DNA of 64,000 bases. Source: Candidatus Izimoplasma sp. ZiA1. GTDB taxonomy: Bacteria > Bacillota_I > Bacilli_A > Izemoplasmatales > Izemoplasmataceae. The position numbers and the translations under genes are program-made. The notes beneath the pieces are model-generated. The model was not told where the DNA came from. It searched no databases and was given only the letters and a program-made list of their open reading frames with translations. Numbering within the stretch: position 1 is the stretch's first letter; each line of letters opens with the position of its first letter. Shown in pieces: positions 8,623-16,937 of the stretch. The stretch spans positions 1 through 64,000 of the forward strand of contig NQYJ01000012.1 in assembly GCA_002285055.1 (NCBI GenBank), read 5' to 3'.

Positions 8623-9254
8623 TATTTTAATGATGCAATTCTTTTTTTAGGTTCGTCACTATTAAATACATAACTTCCAGCAACTAATACATCAGCACCC
8701 ATGTCTTTACATAGTTTTCCTGTTGTTTCGTTAATCCCACCATCAACAACAATTAATAAATTAGGGTTATGGATTTTACGAAGTTCATTTAAAGAAGCTA
8801 TCTTATCAAGAGCACTATCCATAAATTTTTGGCCACCAAATCCAGGTTCAACACTCATTACTAATACTTGGTCGATTAAAGGTAATAAATCAACGATTTC
8901 TGCGACTTTTGTTTGTGGTTTTATTGATATTCCCACTTCAACATTTAAATCTCTTAAAACGTTAATTAACTCAATTGGATCTTTTACTGTTTCTATATGA
9001 AAAGTAATACGATCACTCCCAGCTAAAACAAACTCTTTTGCGTATTTTAATGGGTCCGAAATCATTAGATGTGTATCTAATATTTGTTTTGTATATTGTC
9101 TTAACCCTTTAACAACTAAAGGTCCGATTGAAATGTTTGGTACAAAGTGCCCATCCATAACATCAACATGTAACCATTTTGTTTCTTCTACTCGTTTGAT
9201 ACTATCCTTTAGATTACCAAAATCAGCGGATAGAATCGAAGGTGCTACTATCAT
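8622..9254 (-). CDS. rpe: Ribulose-phosphate 3-epimerase
   Basis: Interconverts ribulose-5-phosphate and xylulose-5-phosphate in the pentose phosphate pathway. TIM-barrel enzyme of 210 aa with the full signature: S7 in APSILSADF, metal ligands H29, D31 and H62, catalytic D31 and D171, the MSVEPGFGGQKF phosphate loop and VVDGGIN. The ATG follows the rsgA stop with no gap, and its ribosome site lies within the end of rsgA. Confidence 0.97.
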   Translation of the reverse strand: MIVAPSILSADFGNLKDSIKRVEETKWLHVDVMDGHFVPNISIGPLVVKGLRQYTKQILDTHLMISDPLKYAKEFVLAGSDRITFHIETVKDPIELINVLRDLNVEVGISIKPQTKVAEIVDLLPLIDQVLVMSVEPGFGGQKFMDSALDKIASLNELRKIHNPNLLIVVDGGINETTGKLCKDMGADVLVAGSYVFNSDEPKKRIASLK

Positions 9255-10127
9255 CTAATCACTCCTATATTTCTTTTTAGTACTTTCAATTTCTTCAATA
9301 ATTTGTAAATAATTCTGATACCTAAATCTAGGTATCTCTTTTTTTTCTACTAGTTCTTTTACTTTACAACCTGGTTCATTAATGTGTGAACATCCACGGT
9401 ATTTACACTCATGTGAGTGTTCAAAAAAATCAACAAAGTTTTCTCTAACAATATCTTTATCAAAATCAACAAACTCAAGTTTAGAGAACCCCGGTGTATC
9501 AGCCACATAACCATTAAAAATTCTAATGAGTTCTGTATGTCTAGTTGTATGTTTACCGCGTCCAAGCGCTTTTGATATTTCTTGTGTCTTAATATTTAAA
9601 TCTTTATCAATAGCGTTTAAAAGGCTAGATTTTCCCGCCCCTGTTTGACCTGAGAAAACACTTATTTTATCATTAAACAATTCTTTGATTGCTGTAACAT
9701 TTTCCTTTGTTTTTGAACTAACATAATAAACATCGTAATATTGTTCATAATATTTAACTTTGTTTTTTAGTGTCTTTAGTTCTTCATCAGTTAGTAAATC
9801 AATTTTGGTAATCACGATTACTGGTAAAACTTGATTATATTCTATAAGCAACAAAAAACGATCTAATAAATTCGGACTAAAATCAGGTTCTTTTGCACTG
9901 TTGATTAATATTACTTGATCAACATTACAAATCATTGGTCTGTATAAATCATTTTTTCTTTCATAAACCTTTGTGATTAAGTCTTCGTTATATTCTACTC
10001 TATCGCCAACTTTAGGACTAATATTTTGAAAACGAAACTTACCTCTTGGTGTTATTACATGTTGTACAAAGTCTTTTGAAGTAACAGTGTATTTTCCACC
10101 AATTAATTTTGTTATTATTCCTTTAAT
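9255..10127 (-). CDS. rsgA: Ribosome small-subunit-dependent GTPase RsgA, probable ATT start
   Basis: Late 30S assembly GTPase. The G domain is circularly permuted as in the family: TKID (G4) precedes GQTGAGKSSLLN (G1) and DTPGFS (G3). The zinc ligands C-x4-C-x-H-x5-C follow. From the first ATG (9935) the N-terminal OB fold would be missing. The frame continues upstream without a stop and encodes that fold: KGIITKLIGGKYTV, then KVGDRVEY, then RKNDLYRPMICNVDQ. There is no ATG, GTG or TTG in this extension. An ATT at 10125-10127 lies seven bases after a perfect AGGAGG, giving 290 aa, the normal length. The site abuts the stop of the upstream permease gene. Confidence 0.88.
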   Translation of the reverse strand: MKGIITKLIGGKYTVTSKDFVQHVITPRGKFRFQNISPKVGDRVEYNEDLITKVYERKNDLYRPMICNVDQVILINSAKEPDFSPNLLDRFLLLIEYNQVLPVIVITKIDLLTDEELKTLKNKVKYYEQYYDVYYVSSKTKENVTAIKELFNDKISVFSGQTGAGKSSLLNAIDKDLNIKTQEISKALGRGKHTTRHTELIRIFNGYVADTPGFSKLEFVDFDKDIVRENFVDFFEHSHECKYRGCSHINEPGCKVKELVEKKEIPRFRYQNYLQIIEEIESTKKKYRSD

Positions 10128-10138
10128 AAAATAACCTC

Positions 10139-12499
10139 CTATACTTGATACATTTTCATTGCTTCTTGTAATGATACTTTTTTAAGTTTTCGTTTAGCGC
10201 TAAACGCAGCTATAAAGAAAACTACATTATTAATTACTAAGGCAAGAATAATGTGATACCAAGATATTTGTAATGGTAAGATTAATTCGTAGTATCTTGC
10301 CATCATAACTTCCATTAATTTTAACATACCAAACGTGATAGGCACAGTGATTAAGAAAATTATATTTCCATAAAGGCTATATCCACCTAGTATCATTTTA
10401 TTTATTTCATTCTCATTATAGCCGATAACTTTAAATAATGAAATATTATAAAAATTATCTTCAATTGTTAGTGCTGTTAAGATGTAAATAATTATTCCGC
10501 CTATTAAGATTGATACATACATCAATAACCCAATCATTAGACCAAATATTTTTTGCATTTCTTCTGATTGTTCTAATATTTTATCATTACTAAGGATTAA
10601 TGCATAATCTTCATCACTAAGTTCAATGTCTGAGTAAACAGAGTTATAGTAACCATCAGTACCAAATAGTTCTGTACTTAGTAATTCTCTATTAATATAG
10701 ATTTTACTTCCAGAATATTCTTTAGTGATACCTTTAACAGTTACATCAAAAGTAAACTGTCCTATTTTTAAAGAGAAACTATCATTTACTTTTATGTTCT
10801 TAATCAGAGCTAAAGATTTAGTAATTATAATTCCATCATCAAGTTTAGTAGTAATATCATCGTTTTTCATATCAAGAAGCGGGTGTAAGAAGTTAACTGT
10901 ATCAATTCCAACAACACTGACTTCTGAGTTGTTTAATAAGGCAGAAGGGATTGTGATAACTTTGTCTTGGTTTCCGATAGTAGAAGGACAAACTTCCTCA
11001 CAAAATCCAACATAGTTGTAATTTGTATTATCATAATAATCCAGTAACATACGATCAAATATATTAACCATACTAAAGCTAAAATAGATTAGAAAAGCTG
11101 CATAGAATAATCCAATTAAATATACAGTGAATTTCATTAAGCTTCTATATAGTAATAAATGTTTAAGTTTTTTTGTTACTCTTTTTTTTCCAAGTAGTTT
11201 AGAAACTACCATTGTTAGTTTATTTTTATTACTTGAAACCGTTGGATTTAATAAATCAACTGGCTTTTGATTTAATATCTTTCTTATAACTAAATAACTA
11301 AAGAAGAATAAAAATGCAAAAGGCACAATTACACTTATAAAAAATGTCATTAAGTTTTGATCAATATTTTGTGATGGTAATAAGTAAAATAATAAGTATA
11401 GATTTTTCATAGTATCACTGAACCAATAACCAATAAAATATCCAAAGATTAATGTTGGTAGTGCAAGGATAGATATATAAAATACATATGGTAAAGCTAT
11501 TTCACTATTTTTATAGCCTAGAGATTTTAAAATACCAATTGCTCCACGTTGTTTTTCTAATATTTTTGATACCATTATTGCAACGATTAAAATCCCAATT
11601 GCGATAATTAAAACACTAAGACCAAGTCCTGTTACTTGACCTCCTTCAATTTCACCATAAATAGCTCCACTTCTCATATTATTCTTTGTTTGAATCATAT
11701 TAGTAACAAAAGTATTTATGCTTTCAATATTATAGTATTTATCAATTACTTCTGTTTTAAATGATTCTTCAGTGTAGTTTGTGTATGTTCCTCCTACTTC
11801 AAACTGAATTTGTTCGTCAAAGTTTTCAAAGTCATCATCAGTTACTAATGCAACTGTTTGTGATTTATTATCAAAGATGAAGGCATCACCAAACATCGCA
11901 AGAGAGTAATCTGGAAATAATACAAAACCACTTATTGTATACGTTTCATTGTTGATGATAATTTCATCATTAATTTTTAAATTGTTATTTTTAGCATAAG
12001 CTTCACTAATAGCAATTTCTAGACTGTTAATAGGTTTATTACCACTAACCATAAAGCTTTTATTGATAACACTCATATCTTTTAGAATTCTAGCTTTTGT
12101 TGTGTTTCCATTAAGCTCATAAAAGATATCCTTATATTCTCTAACTTCTAGTACAATATCATCAATTTGTGAAGTTATTAAACTTAGTCTGTTGTCTAAA
12201 ATGTTGTAGTAACAACTTTTGTCAATTTGTTTTAACATAGATAAAGTAAAAACTTGCTCAGTTATCAAACATGTTTCACTTAAATATAGTTCTTCTTGTT
12301 CAGTAAAATAATCTGCTAGATTTACTGCAAAATCTTCTTGATTTGAGATTTCAAAATATTCTTCTGTAGGATTTAGTATCCCACTAACACCGTAATCCAT
12401 AGTTGAGTAGATAAAACTACTAGATGTTATTATAACTCCTAGTAATAATAGCTGGATGTATTGTTTCTTTAATGTTCTAAAGACGTTCTTATATAACAT
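10139..12499 (-). CDS. ABC transporter permease, FtsX/MacB type
   Basis: Membrane subunit of 786 aa. One TM helix lies at about residues 13-33, followed by a large extracytoplasmic domain (about 34-285). Then come about three TM helices (289-400), another helix near 455-478, a second outer domain, and a final group of three helices from about 650. This duplicated FtsX layout is typical of mechanotransmission or lipoprotein/peptide-handling ABC systems rather than solute importers. The next gene upstream is the matching ATPase, two bases away. The substrate cannot be read from sequence. Confidence 0.85.
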   Translation of the reverse strand: MLYKNVFRTLKKQYIQLLLLGVIITSSSFIYSTMDYGVSGILNPTEEYFEISNQEDFAVNLADYFTEQEELYLSETCLITEQVFTLSMLKQIDKSCYYNILDNRLSLITSQIDDIVLEVREYKDIFYELNGNTTKARILKDMSVINKSFMVSGNKPINSLEIAISEAYAKNNNLKINDEIIINNETYTISGFVLFPDYSLAMFGDAFIFDNKSQTVALVTDDDFENFDEQIQFEVGGTYTNYTEESFKTEVIDKYYNIESINTFVTNMIQTKNNMRSGAIYGEIEGGQVTGLGLSVLIIAIGILIVAIMVSKILEKQRGAIGILKSLGYKNSEIALPYVFYISILALPTLIFGYFIGYWFSDTMKNLYLLFYLLPSQNIDQNLMTFFISVIVPFAFLFFFSYLVIRKILNQKPVDLLNPTVSSNKNKLTMVVSKLLGKKRVTKKLKHLLLYRSLMKFTVYLIGLFYAAFLIYFSFSMVNIFDRMLLDYYDNTNYNYVGFCEEVCPSTIGNQDKVITIPSALLNNSEVSVVGIDTVNFLHPLLDMKNDDITTKLDDGIIITKSLALIKNIKVNDSFSLKIGQFTFDVTVKGITKEYSGSKIYINRELLSTELFGTDGYYNSVYSDIELSDEDYALILSNDKILEQSEEMQKIFGLMIGLLMYVSILIGGIIIYILTALTIEDNFYNISLFKVIGYNENEINKMILGGYSLYGNIIFLITVPITFGMLKLMEVMMARYYELILPLQISWYHIILALVINNVVFFIAAFSAKRKLKKVSLQEAMKMYQV

Positions 12500-12501
12500 T
12501 A

Positions 12502-13203
12502 TTAGTTCCAGTTAATCTCGTAAGCTGATAAACGGTTTTTATTTTCTTTTACTTCAACTATTTCAGCACTGTTTAACTTGATTATACGGTCTGCCATCAT
12601 TCCAATACTTGGATTATGGGTAATAATTATTAAAGTTGTTTTGTATACTTCGTTAAGTTTTTTTAGAACACTTAATACTTCTTTAGCAGTTTCTTCATCA
12701 AGTGCTCCTGTTGGTTCATCACAAAACATTATTTTTGGTTTTTTAACAACAGCTCGAGCAATACTCACACGTTGTTGTTCCCCTCCACTAAGTTGATATG
12801 GATATTTATGTTTTTGATCAAGTAATCCTACTTGTTCTAGAACTTCATCAATTTCAAAAGGATCAATTCCCACTTCTCTTCCTACTTCAACATTTTCTGC
12901 AACATTTAGTGTTTGTAGTAAATTATACTGTTGGAAAATAAAACCCAGATTATTTCTTCTAAATTTTGTTAGTTCTTTTGTGTTCATATCACTAATGATA
13001 TCTTTATCAATTGAAATTTTACCACTTGTTGGGGTATCTAGCCCACTGATAATATTTAACATTGTTGATTTACCACTACCACTAGGCCCTAATACAACTA
13101 TAAACTCACCATCTTTAATCTCTAAATTCATATTTTTACATGCATAGGTTTTTATTTCGCCTGATTCATATATTTTTGTTACTTCTTCAAGTTTAATTCC
13201 CAT
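12502..13203 (-). CDS. ABC transporter ATP-binding protein, LolD/MacB type
   Basis: ATPase of 233 aa paired with the FtsX-type permease. Walker A GPSGSGKST is near residue 40, the Q-loop region is FIFQQYNLLQTLNVAENVE, the signature is LSGGEQQRVSIARA near 140, Walker B is IMFCDEPTGALDEET and the switch His is in ITHNP. The GALDEET and QQYNLL forms are characteristic of the LolD/MacB/SalX group. Second gene of a tetR-ATPase-permease operon with a one-base gap to tetR. Confidence 0.93.
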   Translation of the reverse strand: MGIKLEEVTKIYESGEIKTYACKNMNLEIKDGEFIVVLGPSGSGKSTMLNIISGLDTPTSGKISIDKDIISDMNTKELTKFRRNNLGFIFQQYNLLQTLNVAENVEVGREVGIDPFEIDEVLEQVGLLDQKHKYPYQLSGGEQQRVSIARAVVKKPKIMFCDEPTGALDEETAKEVLSVLKKLNEVYKTTLIIITHNPSIGMMADRIIKLNSAEIVEVKENKNRLSAYEINWN

Positions 13204-13204
13204 T

Positions 13205-13810
13205 TTATTCGCTCCCTATCATTATTAATATTTTTTTAAACTTTAATTTTATGTTTCCTAAAAACATTGTTCTTGTTATTTCTTTTTCATATAAATACAT
13301 CATTAGTTCATACATAATTGTTGAGTATAAAGTCTCGCATAAAAATTTTATATCAGTTTCCTTAATTACTTTTCTTTCTTGTAATTCTATGCAAATATTT
13401 TCAATGTTTCTAATATATTGATAATCAAGTTCTGCTAGCTGTTTTGTAAGTTTGGGTTTTTTTCTGGCTAGTTTAATCATACTAATTCCTAGTTCAGTTA
13501 TTAGTCTTTTAGGAAATATTATAGTTTTTTTTAGAATTTTTTCAGTATAATTATATAAGATTTCACTAGCGTATTCGCCTTTTAACTCACTGTCATAACT
13601 AAAATCAACAATACCTTTAGTAAACGATTCTAAAAATATTTCTCCCTTTGACTCAAAATAATTGAAGAGAGTTCCTTCTGCAATACCTACTTCTTGAGCT
13701 ATTTTTTTGGTAGATGTTTCTTCATAACCATTTTTCTCAAAAGATGATTTTGACACTTCCAATATTTTGTTTCGTATCTCATTTTGTTTCTCTTTACTGA
13801 TTCTCGCCAT
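13205..13810 (-). CDS. TetR-family transcriptional regulator
   Basis: 201 aa. The N-terminal HTH (about residues 9-55) contains GYEETSTKKIAQEVGIAEGTLFNYFESKGEIF, read here in pieces as the TetR signature TKKIAQEVGIAEGTLF and YFESKGEI. The C-terminal ligand/dimerisation domain is not recognisable by motif. It is the first gene of the ABC operon, started by a strong promoter whose start region carries two tandem palindromes. Auto-repression and co-control of the transporter are therefore likely (inference). Confidence 0.92.
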   Translation of the reverse strand: MARISKEKQNEIRNKILEVSKSSFEKNGYEETSTKKIAQEVGIAEGTLFNYFESKGEIFLESFTKGIVDFSYDSELKGEYASEILYNYTEKILKKTIIFPKRLITELGISMIKLARKKPKLTKQLAELDYQYIRNIENICIELQERKVIKETDIKFLCETLYSTIMYELMMYLYEKEITRTMFLGNIKLKFKKILIMIGSE

Positions 13811-13824
13811 ATATCCTCCTTAAT

Positions 13825-13852
13825 ATGAGTGTACTTATATGAGTTCACTCAT
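13825..13852. promoter_or_regulatory. Tandem palindromic operators for the TetR regulator
   Basis: Two adjacent 14-base units: ATGAGTGTACTTAT (13825-13838) and ATGAGTTCACTCAT (13839-13852). The second is a perfect ATGAGT/ACTCAT palindrome with a 2-base centre and the first has one mismatch. They cover the transcription start region of the tetR operon promoter, a classic repression position. Confidence 0.75.
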
Positions 13853-13881
13853 ATTATAAAACTAAACACTTATTATTTCAA
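13853..13881 (-). promoter_or_regulatory. Promoter of the tetR-ABC operon
   Basis: Minus strand TTGAAA (13876-13881), 17-bp spacer, TATAAT (13853-13858). The tandem palindromes start immediately downstream of the -10. Confidence 0.85.
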
Positions 13882-13906
13882 GAACAATTATATTTAGTTT
13901 GAATTT

Positions 13907-13935
13907 TTGACTATTTCATCTACAAATTATATAAT
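13907..13935 (+). promoter_or_regulatory. Promoter of the small membrane protein gene
   Basis: TTGACT (13907-13912), 17-bp spacer, TATAAT (13930-13935). It is divergent from the tetR promoter and lies about 50 bases from the operators, so the regulator could influence it only weakly or by distance. Confidence 0.8.
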
Positions 13936-13958
13936 AGATATAACAGGAGGCATAAACT

Positions 13959-14387
13959 ATGGACAAATATGGGAAATTAGGTATCATTCCTTACTTAGGT
14001 ATTTTAGTAGTTCCGGCTTTACTTTATCGAGATGTAATGTTTTTAAATTTTATGGAACCAGCTGCTGATCAAGAAGCATTGGGTTATCAGTTTTTAAGAT
14101 TTTTTGTTTTATCAATTGAAATGATTATTATTGGGGCAGCATATTATGGCGTTAGAAAAGAAAACACGGAATACGTTACTGGTGTATATTTACCAAGGAA
14201 AGAAAAACGTTTTTCTTCAATTGTACTTATCCTAACATCGTTTTTAATGTTTTATGAAAACTCCTTTATGAACTCGTTTTACGCTTTAAATATTATTGTT
14301 TTCGTAATATTGATTAGTAGTGGTATTTATTCATTAGTAACTTTTGAATTAGCAGTATTAAAAAGAAAAAAAGGATTGAAGAGTTAA
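13959..14387 (+). CDS. Small four-helix membrane protein, function unknown
   Basis: 142 aa with about four hydrophobic segments: residues 8-25, 46-66, 84-103 and 108-130. There is no signal peptidase site. A basic tail (LKRKKGLKS) suggests the C-terminus is cytoplasmic. I do not recognise a family. The start at ATG 13959 has AGGAGG nine bases upstream, and a near-consensus promoter precedes it. Divergent from the tetR-ABC operon, so a link to that transporter is possible but unproven. Confidence 0.75.
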   Translation: MDKYGKLGIIPYLGILVVPALLYRDVMFLNFMEPAADQEALGYQFLRFFVLSIEMIIIGAAYYGVRKENTEYVTGVYLPRKEKRFSSIVLILTSFLMFYENSFMNSFYALNIIVFVILISSGIYSLVTFELAVLKRKKGLKS

Positions 14388-14400
14388 TCTTCAAACCTTT
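14371..14400. terminator. Bidirectional terminator between membrane protein and rlmN
   Basis: Stem TTGAAGA (14376-14382) / TCTTCAA (14388-14394), extended by AAGG/CCTT across one mismatch, with T runs on both strands. The stop codon of the plus-strand gene sits in the loop. Confidence 0.75.
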
Positions 14401-15426
14401 TTATTTATTCATTTCTTTACTTCTTAATTGTCCACAAGCGGCATCAATATCTGATCCTTTTTCTTTTCTTAAAGTTGTATTGATTCCTCTTCTTTTTAAA
14501 TGATTAAAGAAGGCGTTAGCTCTTACTTCTCTACTTCCTCGATAATCAAACTCATTAACTGCGTTATATCTAATCAAGTTGACATAACAGTTAATTCCTC
14601 TTAATAAATTACTTAGTTCATTAGCATGAGCTACTTCGTCATTAATACCCTCAAGCAGTATATACTCAAAAGTTATTCTACGATTTGTTTTTTCAACATA
14701 GTATTTACTCGCTTCAATGACTTCTTTAATACTATATCGATCATTAATTTTCATTAACTGACTTCTAACTCGGTCATTAGGTGCATGTAAACTAATAGCA
14801 AGGTTGATTTGTGTTTCACGATCTGCAAACTCATAAATTTTTGGAACAATACCACTTGTTGAAACTGTGATATGTCTTGCCCCTATTTCTAAACCATAAG
14901 GACTATTAATAATATCAATAAACTTCATAACATTATTATAGTTATCAAAAGGTTCACCAATTCCCATAACAACAACGTGACTAACTCTTTCTTTCGTTAT
15001 ATCGCTTACTTTAAGCACTTGTAAGACTATTTCAAAAGGTTCAAGGTTACGTTTTTTCTTTTCTAAGCCAGAAGCACAAAATGTACAACCAATATTACAA
15101 CCTAGTTGTGTTGTAACACAAACACTATTACCGTATTCGTGTCTCATTAATACTGTTTCTATTAAATTTCCATCACTAAGTTCAAATAAGAACTTTTCAG
15201 TTTTATCTCTACTGACTTGATGTTTATTTAACTTTAAATCTTCGATTTTATAGTTTTCTCGCAAATATTCACGTAGTTTTTTACTTAAATTTGACATTTG
15301 TGAAAATTCATAAACTCGTTTTTTGAATATCCATTCAAATATCTGTCTTGCGTTAAATTTCTTAAAACCATCTGCTTCCAATTTTGTAGCAAATTCATTT
15401 AAATCTTCATTTATAATTGATTTCAT
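14401..15426 (-). CDS. rlmN: Dual-specificity RNA methyltransferase RlmN
   Basis: Radical-SAM enzyme that methylates C2 of A2503 in 23S rRNA and A37 in some tRNAs. The 4Fe-4S ligands C110, C114 and C117 form C-x3-C-x2-C. The methyl-carrying Cys is C331 in DIDAACGQLR. The protein has the MGIGEPFDNY and ARHITVSTSGIVPKI blocks, which fit RlmN of Bacillus rather than the related resistance enzyme Cfr (Cfr has MGMGEALAN-type text here). 341 aa. Preceded by GGTGGTGAT at good spacing. Likely monocistronic. Confidence 0.95.
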   Translation of the reverse strand: MKSIINEDLNEFATKLEADGFKKFNARQIFEWIFKKRVYEFSQMSNLSKKLREYLRENYKIEDLKLNKHQVSRDKTEKFLFELSDGNLIETVLMRHEYGNSVCVTTQLGCNIGCTFCASGLEKKKRNLEPFEIVLQVLKVSDITKERVSHVVVMGIGEPFDNYNNVMKFIDIINSPYGLEIGARHITVSTSGIVPKIYEFADRETQINLAISLHAPNDRVRSQLMKINDRYSIKEVIEASKYYVEKTNRRITFEYILLEGINDEVAHANELSNLLRGINCYVNLIRYNAVNEFDYRGSREVRANAFFNHLKRRGINTTLRKEKGSDIDAACGQLRSKEMNK

Positions 15427-15490
15427 TTTATCACCACCGATATTATAACATAATAAAGACTTTCAGGCTCTATATTAGTTTATGTTTTTT

Positions 15491-16234
15491 TTATCCACGT
15501 TTTTTTGGTTTAACAAAGATACTTTTAATAAATTTTTTGATTACTTTCCAAGTAGTTAACCAATATATTTTCTGTTTTTTCTTTAACATGTTTTCTACTA
15601 AGAACGGTGTAACCTCTTCAACTGTATTCCCGAGGATGTTCATTATCTTCATACTTTCTTCTGTGCTATTGTTTAATAATAAATCAGTAAAAACCATACC
15701 AGGGGATAATGTTCCAATTACAATATTCTCATAATCTTTCATTTCTTTGTTTACGGCATTACTAAAATATCTTAGTAATCTTTTTGATGAACCATAAATG
15801 ATTGTTTGTTCAATCATTCTATCATCACTCCCCAGACCTTCCATATTGTAAACATAGCCGTGACCTTGCTTGATCATTTCTTTTAGAGCAACCTTTGTTC
15901 CGTTGATCATTCCAATAACATTAATATCAATAACTTTTTTAATATTTTCACTGTCAATATCAATTAGTAAAGCTCTATCTTGATCTACTCCTGCGTTATT
16001 AATAAAGATATCAATTTCTCCAAATTTGCTAATTGCGTCTTTTAAAGCTTCTTCAATTGATTCAATATTTCTAACATCACATATGTAAGTGTTGTATTTG
16101 CCTTCTAAATCAATAACATTAACAAATGATTTTTCATTTGTTCCGGTAAAAGATACTTGATGACCTCTTTTTAAAAACTCTTTAACCATACCATTTCCAA
16201 TACCTCTGGTACCACCAGTTATAAAGATATGCAT
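15491..16234 (-). CDS. Short-chain dehydrogenase/reductase (SDR)
   Basis: 247-aa NAD(P)-dependent oxidoreductase with a Rossmann fold: TGGTRGIG at residues 7-14 for the dinucleotide, NNAGVD near 79 and the catalytic pair YGSSK near 149. The usual catalytic Ser about 13 residues before the Tyr falls in a poorly matching GLGSDD stretch. The C-terminus is basic (KKFIKSIFVKPKKRG), which may favour membrane association. The substrate is unknown. Ribosome site AGGAGATGA before ATG at 16234. No terminator is obvious downstream. Confidence 0.88.
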   Translation of the reverse strand: MHIFITGGTRGIGNGMVKEFLKRGHQVSFTGTNEKSFVNVIDLEGKYNTYICDVRNIESIEEALKDAISKFGEIDIFINNAGVDQDRALLIDIDSENIKKVIDINVIGMINGTKVALKEMIKQGHGYVYNMEGLGSDDRMIEQTIIYGSSKRLLRYFSNAVNKEMKDYENIVIGTLSPGMVFTDLLLNNSTEESMKIMNILGNTVEEVTPFLVENMLKKKQKIYWLTTWKVIKKFIKSIFVKPKKRG

Positions 16235-16281
16235 AAAATCATCTCCTTTTTATATTTATATTATAAAACATTGTCTATATC

Positions 16282-16314
16282 AAAAAAAGAGAAATCGCAA
16301 ATGCGACTTCTCTT
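16282..16314 (-). terminator. Terminator after the ECF S-component gene
   Basis: Long stem AAGAGAAATCGCA / TGCGACTTCTCTT with one mismatch (16287-16299 with 16302-16314) and a T run on the minus strand. Confidence 0.85.
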
Positions 16315-16334
16315 TAGGGGGAATATGAAAATAA

Positions 16335-16847
16335 TTAATACTTTGCAGAATTATCCATTTCTGGTAAGTATTTAATTAGAATCAATGCTAATAATCCAAT
16401 TCCAAGTTGTGTTAAATTTCCAACAATAGATGCTAAAGATGCAGCAAATGTTGTTAGGAATATTGCTTCATATAAATAATATCCTACTAACATAATAATA
16501 CTTCCTGCGATAATAGCTAGGATATTTTTTGTAAAATTAGTTCCTTGATTTCCATTATCTTCACTTACTTTACCAACTGCATAACCCATTAAAAATCTTA
16601 CTACTAAGCTTCCTGGAGCCCAAACCATCCATGCTCCACCACTAAACAAATCAAATAGAGCCATACCGATTCCACCTGAAATAGCTCCATACTTTTTTCC
16701 GTATTTTAAGGCTATTGAGAATAAGGCTATATTTCCTAAATGTACTAGTCCTCCAGTTGAACTAAATATAGGTAATTGACTTAGATATACACTTACAAAA
16801 ACGATTGCGATAAACATTGCTAAATAAACTAATTGTCTTGTGTTCAT
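16335..16847 (-). CDS. ECF transporter S component, possibly for vitamin B6
   Basis: Membrane substrate-binding (S) subunit of an energy-coupling-factor vitamin importer. 170 aa with five to six hydrophobic helices. The pattern NTRQLVYLAMFIAIVFVSVYL, a GLVHLGNIALF segment and an Ala/Gly-rich GGIGMALFDLFSGG loop are typical of the family. The start is ATG 16847 (GGAG five bases before); a longer frame to 16979 runs into the divergent gene and is not credible. The shared ECF A/A'/T module is not in the window. Divergent to a MocR-type PLP-binding regulator, which suggests a B6 vitamer as cargo (inference). Confidence 0.82.
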   Translation of the reverse strand: MNTRQLVYLAMFIAIVFVSVYLSQLPIFSSTGGLVHLGNIALFSIALKYGKKYGAISGGIGMALFDLFSGGAWMVWAPGSLVVRFLMGYAVGKVSEDNGNQGTNFTKNILAIIAGSIIMLVGYYLYEAIFLTTFAASLASIVGNLTQLGIGLLALILIKYLPEMDNSAKY

Positions 16848-16937
16848 AAATTCTCCTTTTATTATGTTGATGGGTGTATTATAATATAAGTATGTGTACT
16901 TTAAAATATACAATATTATTATTTTTGAGGTGGTCAG
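16848..16937. promoter_or_regulatory. Divergent control region between ECF S-component and MocR gene
   Basis: A 90-base AT-rich spacer. On the minus strand TATAAT at 16878-16883 is the likely -10 for the transporter. Two similar words, GTGTATTAT (16875) and GTGTACTTT (about 16895), form a loose direct repeat about 20 bases apart, the arrangement MocR regulators often bind. No riboswitch fits in the short leaders. Confidence 0.5.

Noticed and set aside
14401..15426. Cfr-type antibiotic resistance methyltransferase
   Set aside because: Motif text (MGIGEPFDNY, STSGIVPKI, GxDIDAACGQLR with RlmN-like surroundings) fits housekeeping RlmN better than Cfr.
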